64,000 nt of DNA from Occultella aeris (GTDB taxonomy: Bacteria; Actinomycetota; Actinomycetes; Actinomycetales; Beutenbergiaceae), in assembly GCF_902703175.1 (NCBI RefSeq), contig NZ_CACRYJ010000004.1, forward strand, positions 1-64,000, given 5' to 3'. Below are positions 16,276 through 25,316 of this stretch, piece by piece. The position numbers and the translations under genes are program-made. The notes beneath the pieces are model-generated. The model was given only the letters and a program-made list of their open reading frames with translations. It was not told the DNA's origin and did not search any database. Position 1 is the stretch's first letter. Every line of letters begins with the position of its first letter.

Positions 16276-17901
16276 ATGTCTCACCCCCAGATCGCCCGAC
16301 GGCGTCTGCTGCAAGGCTCACTTGGCATCGGCGCCCTAGCCGCACTCGGGCTGGCCGGCTGCAGTAACGAAGGCCGGGGCGACACCGGCTCGCAGGTGGA
16401 GAACGACGCCGTCGAACTGCCTACCTACATCCCGTACACGGGGTTCGTGCCCGACCTCCAGGGCGAGAACGGTGTCAGCGACACCGTGCTGCGGTACCCG
16501 GAGAATCCCACCGCGGTGACGACCGGACCACCCGGCGACGGAGCGGATGTCGCAATCTTCGCCCTGACCAACGCGCCGGCATCGCCGCCACTGGGCCAGA
16601 ACGCGTTCTGGCAGGAACTGAACGACCGTCTCGGGTTCGGCCTGTCGGTCGCGCTGGTGCCGAGCGGCGACTTCACCGAACGGTTTCAGACGACGGTCGC
16701 AGGCGACCAGCTACCCGACCTGTTCACTTACTTCCCCTCCGGGGTCCCTGGGCTGCCTTCGTTGCTGCGTGAGCGGGCAGCCGATCTCACCGATCTGCTC
16801 AGCGGCGATGCCATCGAGAACTACCCCTTCCTCGCCAACATCCCCACCGAGAGCTGGCGCTCTGCCGTATACGAGGGCCGCATCTACGGTGTCCCGATCG
16901 CACGTGGTGCCCAGAGCAGCCCGGCGCTCTACCGGCGCGACGATGTGCTCAGCGAGCTAGGCATCGAGGGCGACGTGGACAGCTGGGATGACCTGCTGGC
17001 GATCTTCCAGGAACTGACCGGCGGCAACGCCTGGGCACTGTCGAACGTCCCCATGCAGCTCATCCGCCAGGCTCACGGAATCGCGAACACCTGGGAGCTC
17101 GGTGATGACGGCACGCTCGTGAGCGCAAACGAGGACGAGCGGCAGCTGGATGCGCTGGCGGAGGGCCGTCGGCTGGTGGCCGACGGTCTGGTGCACCCGG
17201 ACACCACCACGTCCGACAACCAGCAACGTCAGGCCTGGGTCGTCGGTGGCACGACTCGGTTCTTCGAGGGCACGTTCGCCGCCTGGCCGAACCTGGCCAA
17301 CCTGCCGACCGCGGGCGACATGCGGCTGGGTGTTGTGGTGCCACCGGCGATCGAGGGTGGCGGTGCCGCGCCCATCTGGCTCGGACCGGCGACGCACAAC
17401 CTGACCGGCGTCAGCGTTGACTCGGCAGATCGAGCGGCCGCGCTGCTCGACGTCCTCAACTACCTGGCAGCACCATTCGGCAGTGCGGAGCACATCTTCA
17501 AGAACTACGGCCTCGAGGGCGTGCACCACACGCTCATCGACGGCGACCCTGTACTGAACGACAAGGGCCAGAGCGAAACGCAACTCGGCCTCAAGTACGT
17601 CGGTGAGGGGCCGTGGGTGAACTACGTGCCGGGCAAGCCCGACGTAGCGCAGGCTCAGTTCGACGCACAGTCGGCCGTGGTCCCGACGGCAATCCCCAAC
17701 CCCGCGTCGACGTTGTTCAGCGAGACCCAGTCCCGCAAGGGGTCCCAGATCGGCAGCGCCATCGGCAGCATGGAGACCGACATCCTGCAGGGCCGTGAGC
17801 CGGTCTCCGCGTGGACCGAAGCGGTCGAGCGATGGAAGCGCGACGGCGGCGACCAGATCCGCGACGAACTCACCGAAGCCTACGAACAGAGCGAAGGCTG
17901 A
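16276..17901 (+). CDS. ABC transporter sugar-binding lipoprotein
   Basis: 541 residues. The signal peptide has a twin-arginine-like start (RRRLLQG) and a lipobox LAGC with acylated Cys29, so the mature protein would be tethered outside the membrane. The length matches the large LplA-type binding proteins that accompany LplB/YtcP permeases. GAGGAG precedes the ATG. The co-encoded sulfatase suggests a sulfated or uronate-containing saccharide, but the ligand cannot be read from sequence. Confidence 0.88.
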   Translation: MSHPQIARRRLLQGSLGIGALAALGLAGCSNEGRGDTGSQVENDAVELPTYIPYTGFVPDLQGENGVSDTVLRYPENPTAVTTGPPGDGADVAIFALTNAPASPPLGQNAFWQELNDRLGFGLSVALVPSGDFTERFQTTVAGDQLPDLFTYFPSGVPGLPSLLRERAADLTDLLSGDAIENYPFLANIPTESWRSAVYEGRIYGVPIARGAQSSPALYRRDDVLSELGIEGDVDSWDDLLAIFQELTGGNAWALSNVPMQLIRQAHGIANTWELGDDGTLVSANEDERQLDALAEGRRLVADGLVHPDTTTSDNQQRQAWVVGGTTRFFEGTFAAWPNLANLPTAGDMRLGVVVPPAIEGGGAAPIWLGPATHNLTGVSVDSADRAAALLDVLNYLAAPFGSAEHIFKNYGLEGVHHTLIDGDPVLNDKGQSETQLGLKYVGEGPWVNYVPGKPDVAQAQFDAQSAVVPTAIPNPASTLFSETQSRKGSQIGSAIGSMETDILQGREPVSAWTEAVERWKRDGGDQIRDELTEAYEQSEG

Positions 17902-18045
17902 GCACGACTCTCCGCACGTGAGCAGGCCGTGGCAACGAACGCGAAGCCGACGGTCCAGAGCCGACCCGTTGATGCCACCTGTCCCCGATCTGACCAACGA
18001 CCGCAACCCGGGCCGTCACCGACGGAGCCCGACAAGGAGTTCGAC

Positions 18046-18114
18046 ATGACGAGACACCTGACCATGCCGCATACCTGTCAGCACCCTCCAGTTCTGACCG
18101 CGCGGGTGCGGTGA
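18046..18114 (+). CDS. 22-residue leader ORF overlapping the sulfatase start
   Basis: An ATG at 18046 is preceded by AAGGAG (18034-18039). The frame ends at TGA 18112-18114, which overlaps the sulfatase GTG at 18111. The peptide contains HLTMPHTCQH and ends VLTARVR. That ending resembles the LTxR stretch of short leader peptides found upstream of sulfur-metabolism genes in actinobacteria, though the usual HVDL continuation is absent. The sulfatase has no other strong ribosome site, so its translation probably depends on this ORF. Confidence 0.55.
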   Translation: MTRHLTMPHTCQHPPVLTARVR

Positions 18115-19406
18115 CCGCCCGGATGCGCCGACCGAACGTCGTCGTCGTGCACTGGCATGACCTGGGGACGCACCTGCGGGCCTACGGATACGACGTGAAC
18201 GTGCCGCACGCCGACACGCTCGCGGAGCAATCGACCGTGTTCGAGCGGTGCTTCAGCACCAGCCCTCTGTGCAGCCCGGCACGCGGGGCGCTGTGGACCG
18301 GCCGCTACCCGCACAGCAACGGACTGCAAGGGCTGACGCACCGCGGCTGGGAGTACGGCGAGGACGAGCGGACGCTGCCGATGCACCTCGGCGACGCCGG
18401 GTACCGGACGGTGCTCGTCGGCCTCCAGCACGAGTCGCGCGACCGCGGCCGTCTGGGCTTCGACGAGCACCCGATCTGCGCGAGCAACCATGCTGGCGAC
18501 GTCGCCGAGGCCGCCGGCCGGTGGCTCGACGAACGAGAGGACGAAGGTGATCCGTTCCTGCTGGTCTGCGGCATGCTCGAGGTGCACCGGGACTGGCCGG
18601 CCGAGCGGTATCCCCCCGACCCGCCCCACGCCGTCGACGTCCCCGAGTACCTGCCCGACAACGAGCACACCCGCGAGGACATCGCCGCATTCGGCGGTGC
18701 GATCGCCGTCGCGGACCGAGGGCTCGGGATCATCCTGGACGCCCTTCGGCGCAACGGGCTCGACGAGGACACGATCGTCGTCTTCACCACCGATCACGGC
18801 GCACCGTTCCCCCGCGCGAAGAGCACGCTGTACGACCCGGGCGTACACGTGGCGCTCATGGTGCGGATGCCGCCGCGGCTCGGCCACGCGGGGCCGCGAC
18901 GAGAGCCGGGACTGGTGAGCCACGTCGACCTGGTGCCGACCCTGCTCGATCTGCTGGGTGTCGTGGTACCGGACGACGTGCAGGGCGTCAGTTTCGCGGC
19001 GACCCTGCGCGAGGGTGCTCCACCGACGCGTCGCGAGGTGTTCCTCGAGAAGACCTACCACGCCGGCTACGACCCGATCCGGGCCATCCGGACCGACTCC
19101 CACAAGTACATCCACAACTACGAGCCGCGCCCACTCCTCGACCTGCCTCCCGACCTCGAGGCCTCGACCACACGCCGGGGTATGGGCGACGCGCACCTGA
19201 CTCCACGCCCGCAGGAGGAGTTGTACGACCTCGTGGTCGACCCAGGGGAAACGACCAATCTCGTCAACGACCCCTGCTCGGCCGAGATGGCTGGCGACCT
19301 GCGCGAGCGGCTGGACGCGTTCATGATCGCGACGGACGACGCCCTGCTCCACGGTCCCGTGCCGGTGCCAGTCAGCGCGACCCCCGCACTCGTAGCCGAC
19401 CGATGA
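18111..19406 (+). CDS. Sulfatase, N-sulfoglucosamine/heparan-sulfatase-like
   Basis: 431 residues, alkaline-phosphatase superfamily. The catalytic Cys54 lies in CSPARGALWTGR, the C-x-P-x-R signature in which Cys is oxidised to formylglycine. The second metal site is visible in FTTDHGAPF. The N-terminal metal motif is HDLG in place of the commoner DDLG. It would hydrolyse a sulfate ester or sulfamate from a saccharide. There is no obvious signal peptide, so desulfation would be cytoplasmic after import. No formylglycine-generating enzyme is encoded in the window. GTG start is set by overlap with the 22-residue ORF. Confidence 0.88.
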   Translation: MTARMRRPNVVVVHWHDLGTHLRAYGYDVNVPHADTLAEQSTVFERCFSTSPLCSPARGALWTGRYPHSNGLQGLTHRGWEYGEDERTLPMHLGDAGYRTVLVGLQHESRDRGRLGFDEHPICASNHAGDVAEAAGRWLDEREDEGDPFLLVCGMLEVHRDWPAERYPPDPPHAVDVPEYLPDNEHTREDIAAFGGAIAVADRGLGIILDALRRNGLDEDTIVVFTTDHGAPFPRAKSTLYDPGVHVALMVRMPPRLGHAGPRREPGLVSHVDLVPTLLDLLGVVVPDDVQGVSFAATLREGAPPTRREVFLEKTYHAGYDPIRAIRTDSHKYIHNYEPRPLLDLPPDLEASTTRRGMGDAHLTPRPQEELYDLVVDPGETTNLVNDPCSAEMAGDLRERLDAFMIATDDALLHGPVPVPVSATPALVADR

Positions 19407-19480
19407 ACACGAACTCCCCGCGTCTCGGCGCAGGCGGCGCGACGACTCCTCGTCGTCGTCGTGATGAGGTGGGGCCATGA
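19403..19480 (+). CDS. 25-residue bridging ORF between sulfatase and oxidoreductase
   Basis: ATG at 19403 overlaps the sulfatase stop (ATGA), runs 25 codons including a run of four Arg, and stops at TGA 19478-19480, which overlaps the ATG of the next gene (ATGA). No own ribosome site is visible. GAGGTG inside its end would serve the downstream gene. It may be a ribosome bridge and not a functional peptide; chance is possible. Confidence 0.35.
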   Translation: MNTNSPRLGAGGATTPRRRRDEVGP

Positions 19481-20487
19481 CGACGGAGCGGCGCAGGCGG
19501 GTTGGGCTCGTGGGGTGTGGCGAGGTCGCCGGCTACGGACATCTCCCGGCCCTCCTGAGGGCGGAGCGGCTCGAGCTGGTCGGCGTGTGCGACCTATCGA
19601 CCGATCGACTCGCGGCGGCGCCGGCACCGGCGGGGGTGGCGCGCTGCACCTCCCTGGACGAGATGCCCGACCTCGACGCGCTGGTCATCACCTCACCCGC
19701 CGGGGCACACGCGCAGAACGTGCGGTGGGCGGCCCGGCGCGGTGTCCCGGTGCTGTGCGAAAAGCCGATCGCTGTGGACGAGGCGACATCGGTTGCGATG
19801 GTGGAGCAGATGGAAGCAGCAAGCATCCCGCTGTGGGTCGCCTTCAACTATCGATTCTCGCCAGTGGCGCAGCGGATCCACGACCTCGTGGCGACCGGCG
19901 CGGTGGGCGAGGTGCGCGCCCTGCGGATGGTCTTCCTGTGGGACCTCCATGGTGCGTTCCAGGACCGAGTGGCCCAGAAGGGCGTGAACCAGCGGCGGGT
20001 CGGACGGATGCTCGAGGGCGGCCCGCTCGTGGACTGCGGCGTGCACCAGATCGACCTCGCGCGCTGGTGGCTCGGCAGCGACCTGCAGGTCGACCACGCG
20101 ACCGGCGTCTGGTTCGACGAGATCGACGGAGTGGACGCGCCCGAGCACGTGACGACGCACCTGTCGGGTGGCGGTGCCCGTGTCCTGGTCGACGTCAGCT
20201 TCGCCTACGGTCACCGTTCACCTTCGAGGCTCCCGACCTTCACCTACGAGGTCATCGGGACCGACGGCGTCATCCGTTACCGACGCGAGGAGCGTGACTT
20301 CGTGCTCATCGACAGCGACGGCTTGCACGACCTCGGCTGGGCGCACGAGAAGTCGTTCGAGGGGATGTACGCCGACCTGGCCGCGGCGCTCCACGGTGAG
20401 GAGCATGCGCTCCCGACCGGGCGGGACGGACTCGCGGCGACACGGCTCGCGCTCGAGGCAACGGCCAGGGCGGTCGCTGCGCGATGA
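19477..20487 (+). CDS. Gfo/Idh/MocA-family oxidoreductase
   Basis: 336 residues. The N-terminal Rossmann fold has VGLVGCGEVAGYGHLPAL and the catalytic-lysine motif in VLCEKPIAV. The C-terminal domain includes GPLVDCGVHQIDLARWWLG, the usual metal-free active-site helix with His. NAD(P)-dependent sugar or inositol dehydrogenation is the family activity. Between a sulfatase and a ROK regulator it probably processes the imported sugar after desulfation. Confidence 0.88.
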   Translation: MTTERRRRVGLVGCGEVAGYGHLPALLRAERLELVGVCDLSTDRLAAAPAPAGVARCTSLDEMPDLDALVITSPAGAHAQNVRWAARRGVPVLCEKPIAVDEATSVAMVEQMEAASIPLWVAFNYRFSPVAQRIHDLVATGAVGEVRALRMVFLWDLHGAFQDRVAQKGVNQRRVGRMLEGGPLVDCGVHQIDLARWWLGSDLQVDHATGVWFDEIDGVDAPEHVTTHLSGGGARVLVDVSFAYGHRSPSRLPTFTYEVIGTDGVIRYRREERDFVLIDSDGLHDLGWAHEKSFEGMYADLAAALHGEEHALPTGRDGLAATRLALEATARAVAAR

Positions 20488-20584
20488 GGGCACAGCACCC
20501 GTCAGCGGGACCGCCCTGGCCGAAGGGACGCAGTTCACCGAGTACATCGTCGCGACCTGCCCTCGTCAGCGACAGGGCCTGGCC

Positions 20585-20590
20585 TATTCT
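20585..20590 (+). promoter_or_regulatory. -10 element TATTCT, probably leaderless
   Basis: TATTCT ends 6 bases before GTG 20597. No ribosome site is seen, so the ROK regulator may be made from a leaderless transcript separate from the upstream operon. Confidence 0.5.
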
Positions 20591-20596
20591 GGAACG

Positions 20597-21799
20597 GTGG
20601 CTCCTGGCATAGAGCGCACCGGACTCATGGTGCGTCAGCGCAACGTGACTGCGTCCGCGATCATGCGCACGCTCGTGCGCGACGGACCGCTGGGGCGCAA
20701 GGACCTGTCGTCCGCCATCGGCGTCAGTTTCACAACGATCACGAAGACCGTGACGGAGCTGCTCGCGCTCGGTGCGCTCACGGAGTCGGCGCCGCCGGCA
20801 CCCCGCGGAGCCGGCCGTCCGGTCACCCCACTCGACGTTCCGTCCGCACAACGACTGGTCCTGGGTGGACATCTGCACCCGGAGAGCACCTCCTGCGGTG
20901 CCTACACGCTGCGCGGCGACCTCGTCACATGGCGATCGGCCGGTGCCAGCGGCGGGACTCAGCGCGAGCGTATCGAGGAGGCCGCCGAACTTGTCGACGC
21001 CATCGTGACGGAGGTTGGCACGGCCGCCGTCATCGGCATCGGGATGACGACGCCGTGGGCCGAGCTCCATCACCGCCAACCGCCACCGCTCGTGGCCGAC
21101 GTCGACTCCGATGCGCTCCGCGCGGGTCTGCGTGAGCGTCTTCCTCACCCGGTGCGGGTCGAGCCGAACGTCCGGGCGCAGGCGCTGGAGCACTACTGGT
21201 GGGGTGGCGGCGGCGACGATGTCCTCACGGTTCTGGTCGGACGGTCCGTCGGAGTGGCCCAGATGCGGGGCGGCGACCTCGTGTGGGACGGCCCAGGTGC
21301 CGGAGGCCTCGTCTCGCACATCGTGGTCCCAGGCTCCACGTACCCGTGCGACTGCGGCCAGGTCGGGTGTGTCAAAGCAACCTGCACGGATGACGCCCTT
21401 CTTCGGCGTGCCGTCGAGGCAGGACTGCTGCCCCCGGGCTCGTTGCAGCGCGACCTCTATCCGGACGATGACATCGAGGGCTTGCGCGAGCTTCGCCAGC
21501 ATCGGGCCGAGGAACTTGGCCGGGTGATTCCGCTCATCATGAGCCTTGTTGCGCCAGGGGAGACGACTGTGCGCGGCCAGGTGGGTACACCTGACGAGAT
21601 CTCCACATGCATCGACATGATTCGAGAGCGATACCGCGAACTGGTCGGGCGCGACGCCAAGGTTCGCTACTACGACCATCGGCGTCCGGATTATTGGCCG
21701 CACGCATCAGCGGCGCTCGCCTTGGATCAGTACCTCGCATCGCCGCTGTGGCACGAGGGCGACAGAGCGCTACGGCAGTCGCCCGTCTCGATCGCCTGA
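20597..21799 (+). CDS. ROK-family transcriptional regulator
   Basis: 400 residues. A winged helix-turn-helix (about residues 15-75: ASAIMRTLVRDGPLGRKDLS then VSFTTITKTVTELL) is fused to a ROK domain. The ROK part is degenerate. The ATP-binding DxGGTK is replaced by a stretch beginning LGGHLHPES, and the zinc motif reads CDCGQVGCVKA with Lys for the usual Glu. It is therefore expected to bind sugar but not phosphorylate it. GTG 20597 is favoured over ATG 20627 by the -10 spacing. By position it should regulate the ABC/sulfatase operon. Confidence 0.82.
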   Translation: MAPGIERTGLMVRQRNVTASAIMRTLVRDGPLGRKDLSSAIGVSFTTITKTVTELLALGALTESAPPAPRGAGRPVTPLDVPSAQRLVLGGHLHPESTSCGAYTLRGDLVTWRSAGASGGTQRERIEEAAELVDAIVTEVGTAAVIGIGMTTPWAELHHRQPPPLVADVDSDALRAGLRERLPHPVRVEPNVRAQALEHYWWGGGGDDVLTVLVGRSVGVAQMRGGDLVWDGPGAGGLVSHIVVPGSTYPCDCGQVGCVKATCTDDALLRRAVEAGLLPPGSLQRDLYPDDDIEGLRELRQHRAEELGRVIPLIMSLVAPGETTVRGQVGTPDEISTCIDMIRERYRELVGRDAKVRYYDHRRPDYWPHASAALALDQYLASPLWHEGDRALRQSPVSIA

Positions 21800-21887
21800 G
21801 ACCCGGAGTCTGTCCACCTACCTAGACTCCCGACTCGCACCGCTCCCGCAACCAGCCGATCTGTGGATCCGTCCGTGCGCGGAGGGC

Positions 21888-21893
21888 TAGCGT
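21888..21893 (+). promoter_or_regulatory. -10 element TAGCGT, probably leaderless
   Basis: TAGCGT ends 7 bases before ATG 21901. It overlaps an in-frame upstream GTG at 21892, which argues against that GTG as the start. Confidence 0.45.
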
Positions 21894-21900
21894 GCCGGGT

Positions 21901-22236
21901 ATGGGCAAGTACTTGGCGATATTCAACGGTGCGGCAACGCGCGAAGCACGCGAGAAGATCACCCCCGAGGAGAGCGACGCCTTCCTGGCGCGCTGGGGCG
22001 CCTGGGCGAGTGGACTCGGCGCGGCCCTGCTCGACCCAGGCGCGCCGCTGTACCGAAAGGTCCGTCTCACGGTGGACGCAGCCGAGCCGTTCGAGGACTC
22101 GAGGACGGCCTACGCGATCATCGACGCGGCGTCACACGACCAAGCCGTCGAGATGTTCGCCAGCCATCCGCACCTCGGCCTCGCGCCGGGCAACTCGATC
22201 GAGGTCATCGAGTGCCCCGAGCCACCCACCGAGTAG
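21901..22236 (+). CDS. YCII-related small protein
   Basis: 111 residues with the ferredoxin-like fold pattern of the YCII/DGPF family: KYLAIFNG at the start and AYAIIDAASHDQAVEMFASHPHL in the middle, where an Asp-His pair is the family's conserved feature. Members are small cytoplasmic proteins of mostly unknown function, some linked to sigma-factor systems or ring-cleavage chemistry. It stops 4 bases before a convergent gene. The start was chosen for leaderless promoter spacing. Confidence 0.75.
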   Translation: MGKYLAIFNGAATREAREKITPEESDAFLARWGAWASGLGAALLDPGAPLYRKVRLTVDAAEPFEDSRTAYAIIDAASHDQAVEMFASHPHLGLAPGNSIEVIECPEPPTE

Positions 22237-22240
22237 CGAT

Positions 22241-22801
22241 TCAGGCAGGCGGTGGCCGAAGGATGAAGCGTTGACTGTCGATAGCGCTGGCGACGGACCG
22301 CACGCTGGCCTCCAGGTCTTCATGGCTTGTGTCCAGCACATGGGTTTCCAGCTCGCCGAGGTCTGCGAATTGGTCCCACATCTCCAGGACGGGGCCCCGC
22401 TGGGTCAGGGCGGTGGGTGCTGTTCGCCCCTGCGCACGTCTGAGCGTGACCTCGCGGCCTGGTCGCAGCACCACGTAGTGCAAGGGCTGGCCGGGATGAC
22501 ACCGAGCTTGGTCGTAGTAGTGGTTGAGCATCCACGGTCCGACGACTCCGTCGACGATCGTGGTGAAGCCGCCGAGTGCGTAGGTGTATGCGGCGCCAGC
22601 CACGACGCGGACCACGACACGGTTCTGCCCGTCTGCTGCAGGCTCATAGGGCGCGATCGCACCCGAGACGATGTAGTGCCAGAAGTCGTCTGTATGCAGG
22701 TGCACCGCCTTGCCGTGGTGCCGCGCCAGCGCTCGCGCGATCGTCGACTTTCCCGCTCCCGGTGGGCCACTGAGGATCACGACGCCCGTCGTAGAAGTCA
22801 C
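22241..22801 (-). CDS. P-loop kinase-like AAA protein
   Basis: 186 residues. A Walker A motif GPPGAGKST stands at about 11-19, followed by HTDDFW, like the acceptor-binding region of small-molecule kinases (zeta-toxin/adenylylsulfate-kinase-type folds). An Arg-rich lid lies near 120-130. It could phosphorylate a small molecule or nucleotide sugar; the substrate cannot be named. GTG start. It is convergent with the YCII gene and lies after the pectate lyase gene's stop, without a clear partner. Confidence 0.7.
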   Translation of the reverse strand: MTSTTGVVILSGPPGAGKSTIARALARHHGKAVHLHTDDFWHYIVSGAIAPYEPAADGQNRVVVRVVAGAAYTYALGGFTTIVDGVVGPWMLNHYYDQARCHPGQPLHYVVLRPGREVTLRRAQGRTAPTALTQRGPVLEMWDQFADLGELETHVLDTSHEDLEASVRSVASAIDSQRFILRPPPA

Positions 22802-22946
22802 ATGTCCAGCATCGCAGGCAGGACAGCCTCCTTTTCGTGAACGCCGCGTGGACCTGGCTTGCCGCTGGTCCCTGGCCAGGGGTTCCGCGGGGATTGCTCC
22901 GGCCTCGTTGATGTCGAGGCATCACCTGAGTCGAGGTCCTGGCGGC

Positions 22947-25316
22947 TCAGTTGCTCAACCTGACGTTGTGGAACGTGGCCGTGGCGTAGTTGGCGATCGC
23001 GTTGTCCTGCTGATTGGCATCGATCACCATGCCCACGTAGATCCGGCCCCGCATCGGGATCCGTTCGTAGCCGATCCGGGTCCACTGCAGCGAGTCCGGG
23101 CTCAGATGGGCTTCGAACTCCGTGCCGCGCTTGACCAGACGGATCCACTGGGGCTCGACGTCCAGCACTTCGTCCTCCTCGTAGGGGTGGGAGCCGAGGC
23201 TGGGCCCGGGACCGTGGGACTGGATCCGGGTGACGTGTCCCTTGAGTCCGTCGCGAGCGACCTGAAGGCCGCCGGCGAAGTAGCGCGAGTTCTCATCGAG
23301 CGACTCGCGGAAGATGAAGCCTGCGAAGACGCCGTCCCAGGGACGGCTGACCGAGTCGATCCGTCCCATGATCTCGACAGTGTCGTCGCTGCCCGCCGCG
23401 ATCTCCTGGTACAGGAACTGGAAGGCGTCGGTGCGGCCGCGCACCTTGCCCGATCCCGTGATCGTGAGGTCGCCGGAGGTGGGGTCCTGGCACGCCGAGC
23501 CGGCCAGCGGCACGGCTCCGATGTCCTTGGAGATCCATGGGTTCGTCCCGGACGTGAGATTGACGTGGATCGGCACCGCGGTCGAGTGGACCTTGACGCC
23601 CCGGCTGTCGACCACCCGCGCCGACAGGTACCAGGTGCCGACCGGGGCGTCCCAGGTCACCCGAAAGGGAGACCTCAGCGCTTCGCCGATCTTGACCTCG
23701 TTGGAGTAGAACTCCACGGCGCTGATCGTCGCGCCCTGCACGCCGGTCGCCTCGGCGGTCACCGTGACCGACTGGGTGGCGCGACCGGCCGACGCGACGA
23801 AGTCGTACACGGGATTGGTGACAGCCACCGACGGGTAGTCATCGACCGCGCTGGTGATCGAGTTCAGGTACCGCTCGAGGTTGCTGTAGCCGTCGCGGCC
23901 GATCGCGGGACCGTCTGCCGGGTCGTCGGGGTCGAGCCCGTCCGCGGTCTCCCAGTCGTCGGGGATGCCGTCCCGGTCGCTGTCGACCGGTGGGTCGCCG
24001 CCGTCCAGCACCGGATAGCCGCCGACCTCGTTCTGTGAGTTGATCAGCCGGCCGGTACCCGTGCGGACCTCGTTCAGGAGACGGGCGTCGACGGCGTCGT
24101 AGTAGGGCAGGTTCGCTCCGACGCCGGCGAGCACGGCCTCGTAGGCGTCCTCGGCCGAGAGCGTCTCCGAGAGCGGGTAGGAGATCGTCGCGGGGGAGTC
24201 CAGCAGGTTGATCCCACCGCCCGGCACGTTGACGACGCCGGTCGTCTGCGGGGTCAGCGACGGGTCGGCCGCCTGTCCCACGATCTGGTAGGAGATGCCG
24301 AGGGTGTTGTCATCGGTGACGTCGGGGTGACCCTCGACCGCGTTGCCCGTCACGTACCAGTTGCCGCCCCGGTACGGCTCGATGATGTGCCGCTCGACCC
24401 CGCCCAGGGTGTCGGGACCCGGCTTGTAGTAGTTCCCGACGACGTTGATCCCCTCACACCACTCGGCTCCGTAGAGCGAGGTGAAGCCGTGGTTGTAGAC
24501 CACGTTGTTGCGGTGGTCGACCCGCATCTCCATGTCCTCGGTGAAGCTGAAGCGGGGATTACGGCCGCCCTGATGGACGAGGAGGTTGTGGTGGTAGGTG
24601 ACGTTCTGGCCGCCCCAGAGCCCGCCGTACCCGTGCAACCCCTTGAGGTGCGCGGACATCGCCAGTCCCTCGTGGATGATGCAGTTGCTGACGGTGACGT
24701 CGTAGTTGCCGTACAACGACAGGCACTCGTCGATGCCCCACCCGATCGAGCAGTGATCCACCACGATGTTGCGGTGCCCGCGCCCGTTGAAGGTGTCGAT
24801 GCCGCCGGGGTTGGCGCCGTCGCCGGCGCGCACGCGCAGGTGTCGCACGATGACGTTGTCGGCATCGATCTGGAACTCGTTGCCGATGATCGCGATCCCA
24901 CCGCCCGGTGCCGACTGCCCGGCGATCGTGGTGTTGTCACCGGTCACGGTCAGCCCGGACTCCAGCGAGATCGTGCCGCCGACGCGGAACACGATCGTGC
25001 GGTTGCCTGCCGAGAGCGCCTCGCGCAGGCTGCCCTCGCCCGAGTCCTCGAGAGAGGTCACGGCGACGACCTCATGGCCACGACCGCCGGTGGTGAACTT
25101 GCCGGCTCCCTCGCAGCCAGGGAACGCGGGCACCGTGTTGCCCACGACGGCGTCGGGTTGCGGCGGCATCGCCGGCCGCGGTCCGGGCGGTGGGGTGGCG
25201 GCAGCGGCGCGTAGCGCGCGCAGACCGATGAGTGCGCTGCCCGTGAGTGCGGCGCCTCCGAGAACGAAGTGACGGCGGTTCAGACCGTCCTGGGCTTGAT
25301 CGGATCGTGCGGACAT
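22947..25316 (-). CDS. Secreted multidomain pectate lyase (PL1-like)
   Basis: 789 residues. A twin-arginine signal (NRRHFVLGG) and Ala-rich h-region end near residue 40. A right-handed beta-helix pectate-lyase domain (about 55-390) carries typical PL1 stretches such as GCEGAGKFTTGGRGHEV, VVDHCSIGWGIDECLS and a segment around VDHRNNVVYNHG. Next come a calcium-binding Asp-rich segment (DSDRDGIPDDWE, about 445), an Ig-like module (about 490-590) and a C-terminal beta-sandwich of about 180 residues that may bind glycan. It would cleave de-esterified pectin outside the cell. The start is ATG 25316; an open frame continues upstream without family similarity. Confidence 0.88.
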   Translation of the reverse strand: MSARSDQAQDGLNRRHFVLGGAALTGSALIGLRALRAAAATPPPGPRPAMPPQPDAVVGNTVPAFPGCEGAGKFTTGGRGHEVVAVTSLEDSGEGSLREALSAGNRTIVFRVGGTISLESGLTVTGDNTTIAGQSAPGGGIAIIGNEFQIDADNVIVRHLRVRAGDGANPGGIDTFNGRGHRNIVVDHCSIGWGIDECLSLYGNYDVTVSNCIIHEGLAMSAHLKGLHGYGGLWGGQNVTYHHNLLVHQGGRNPRFSFTEDMEMRVDHRNNVVYNHGFTSLYGAEWCEGINVVGNYYKPGPDTLGGVERHIIEPYRGGNWYVTGNAVEGHPDVTDDNTLGISYQIVGQAADPSLTPQTTGVVNVPGGGINLLDSPATISYPLSETLSAEDAYEAVLAGVGANLPYYDAVDARLLNEVRTGTGRLINSQNEVGGYPVLDGGDPPVDSDRDGIPDDWETADGLDPDDPADGPAIGRDGYSNLERYLNSITSAVDDYPSVAVTNPVYDFVASAGRATQSVTVTAEATGVQGATISAVEFYSNEVKIGEALRSPFRVTWDAPVGTWYLSARVVDSRGVKVHSTAVPIHVNLTSGTNPWISKDIGAVPLAGSACQDPTSGDLTITGSGKVRGRTDAFQFLYQEIAAGSDDTVEIMGRIDSVSRPWDGVFAGFIFRESLDENSRYFAGGLQVARDGLKGHVTRIQSHGPGPSLGSHPYEEDEVLDVEPQWIRLVKRGTEFEAHLSPDSLQWTRIGYERIPMRGRIYVGMVIDANQQDNAIANYATATFHNVRLSN

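Noticed and set aside
22802-22815. GATGCT as a leaderless -10 for the P-loop kinase (and a similar word before the small protein at 49916)
   Set aside because: Spacing fits, but the first base of the -10 consensus is missing in both, so they were not counted.
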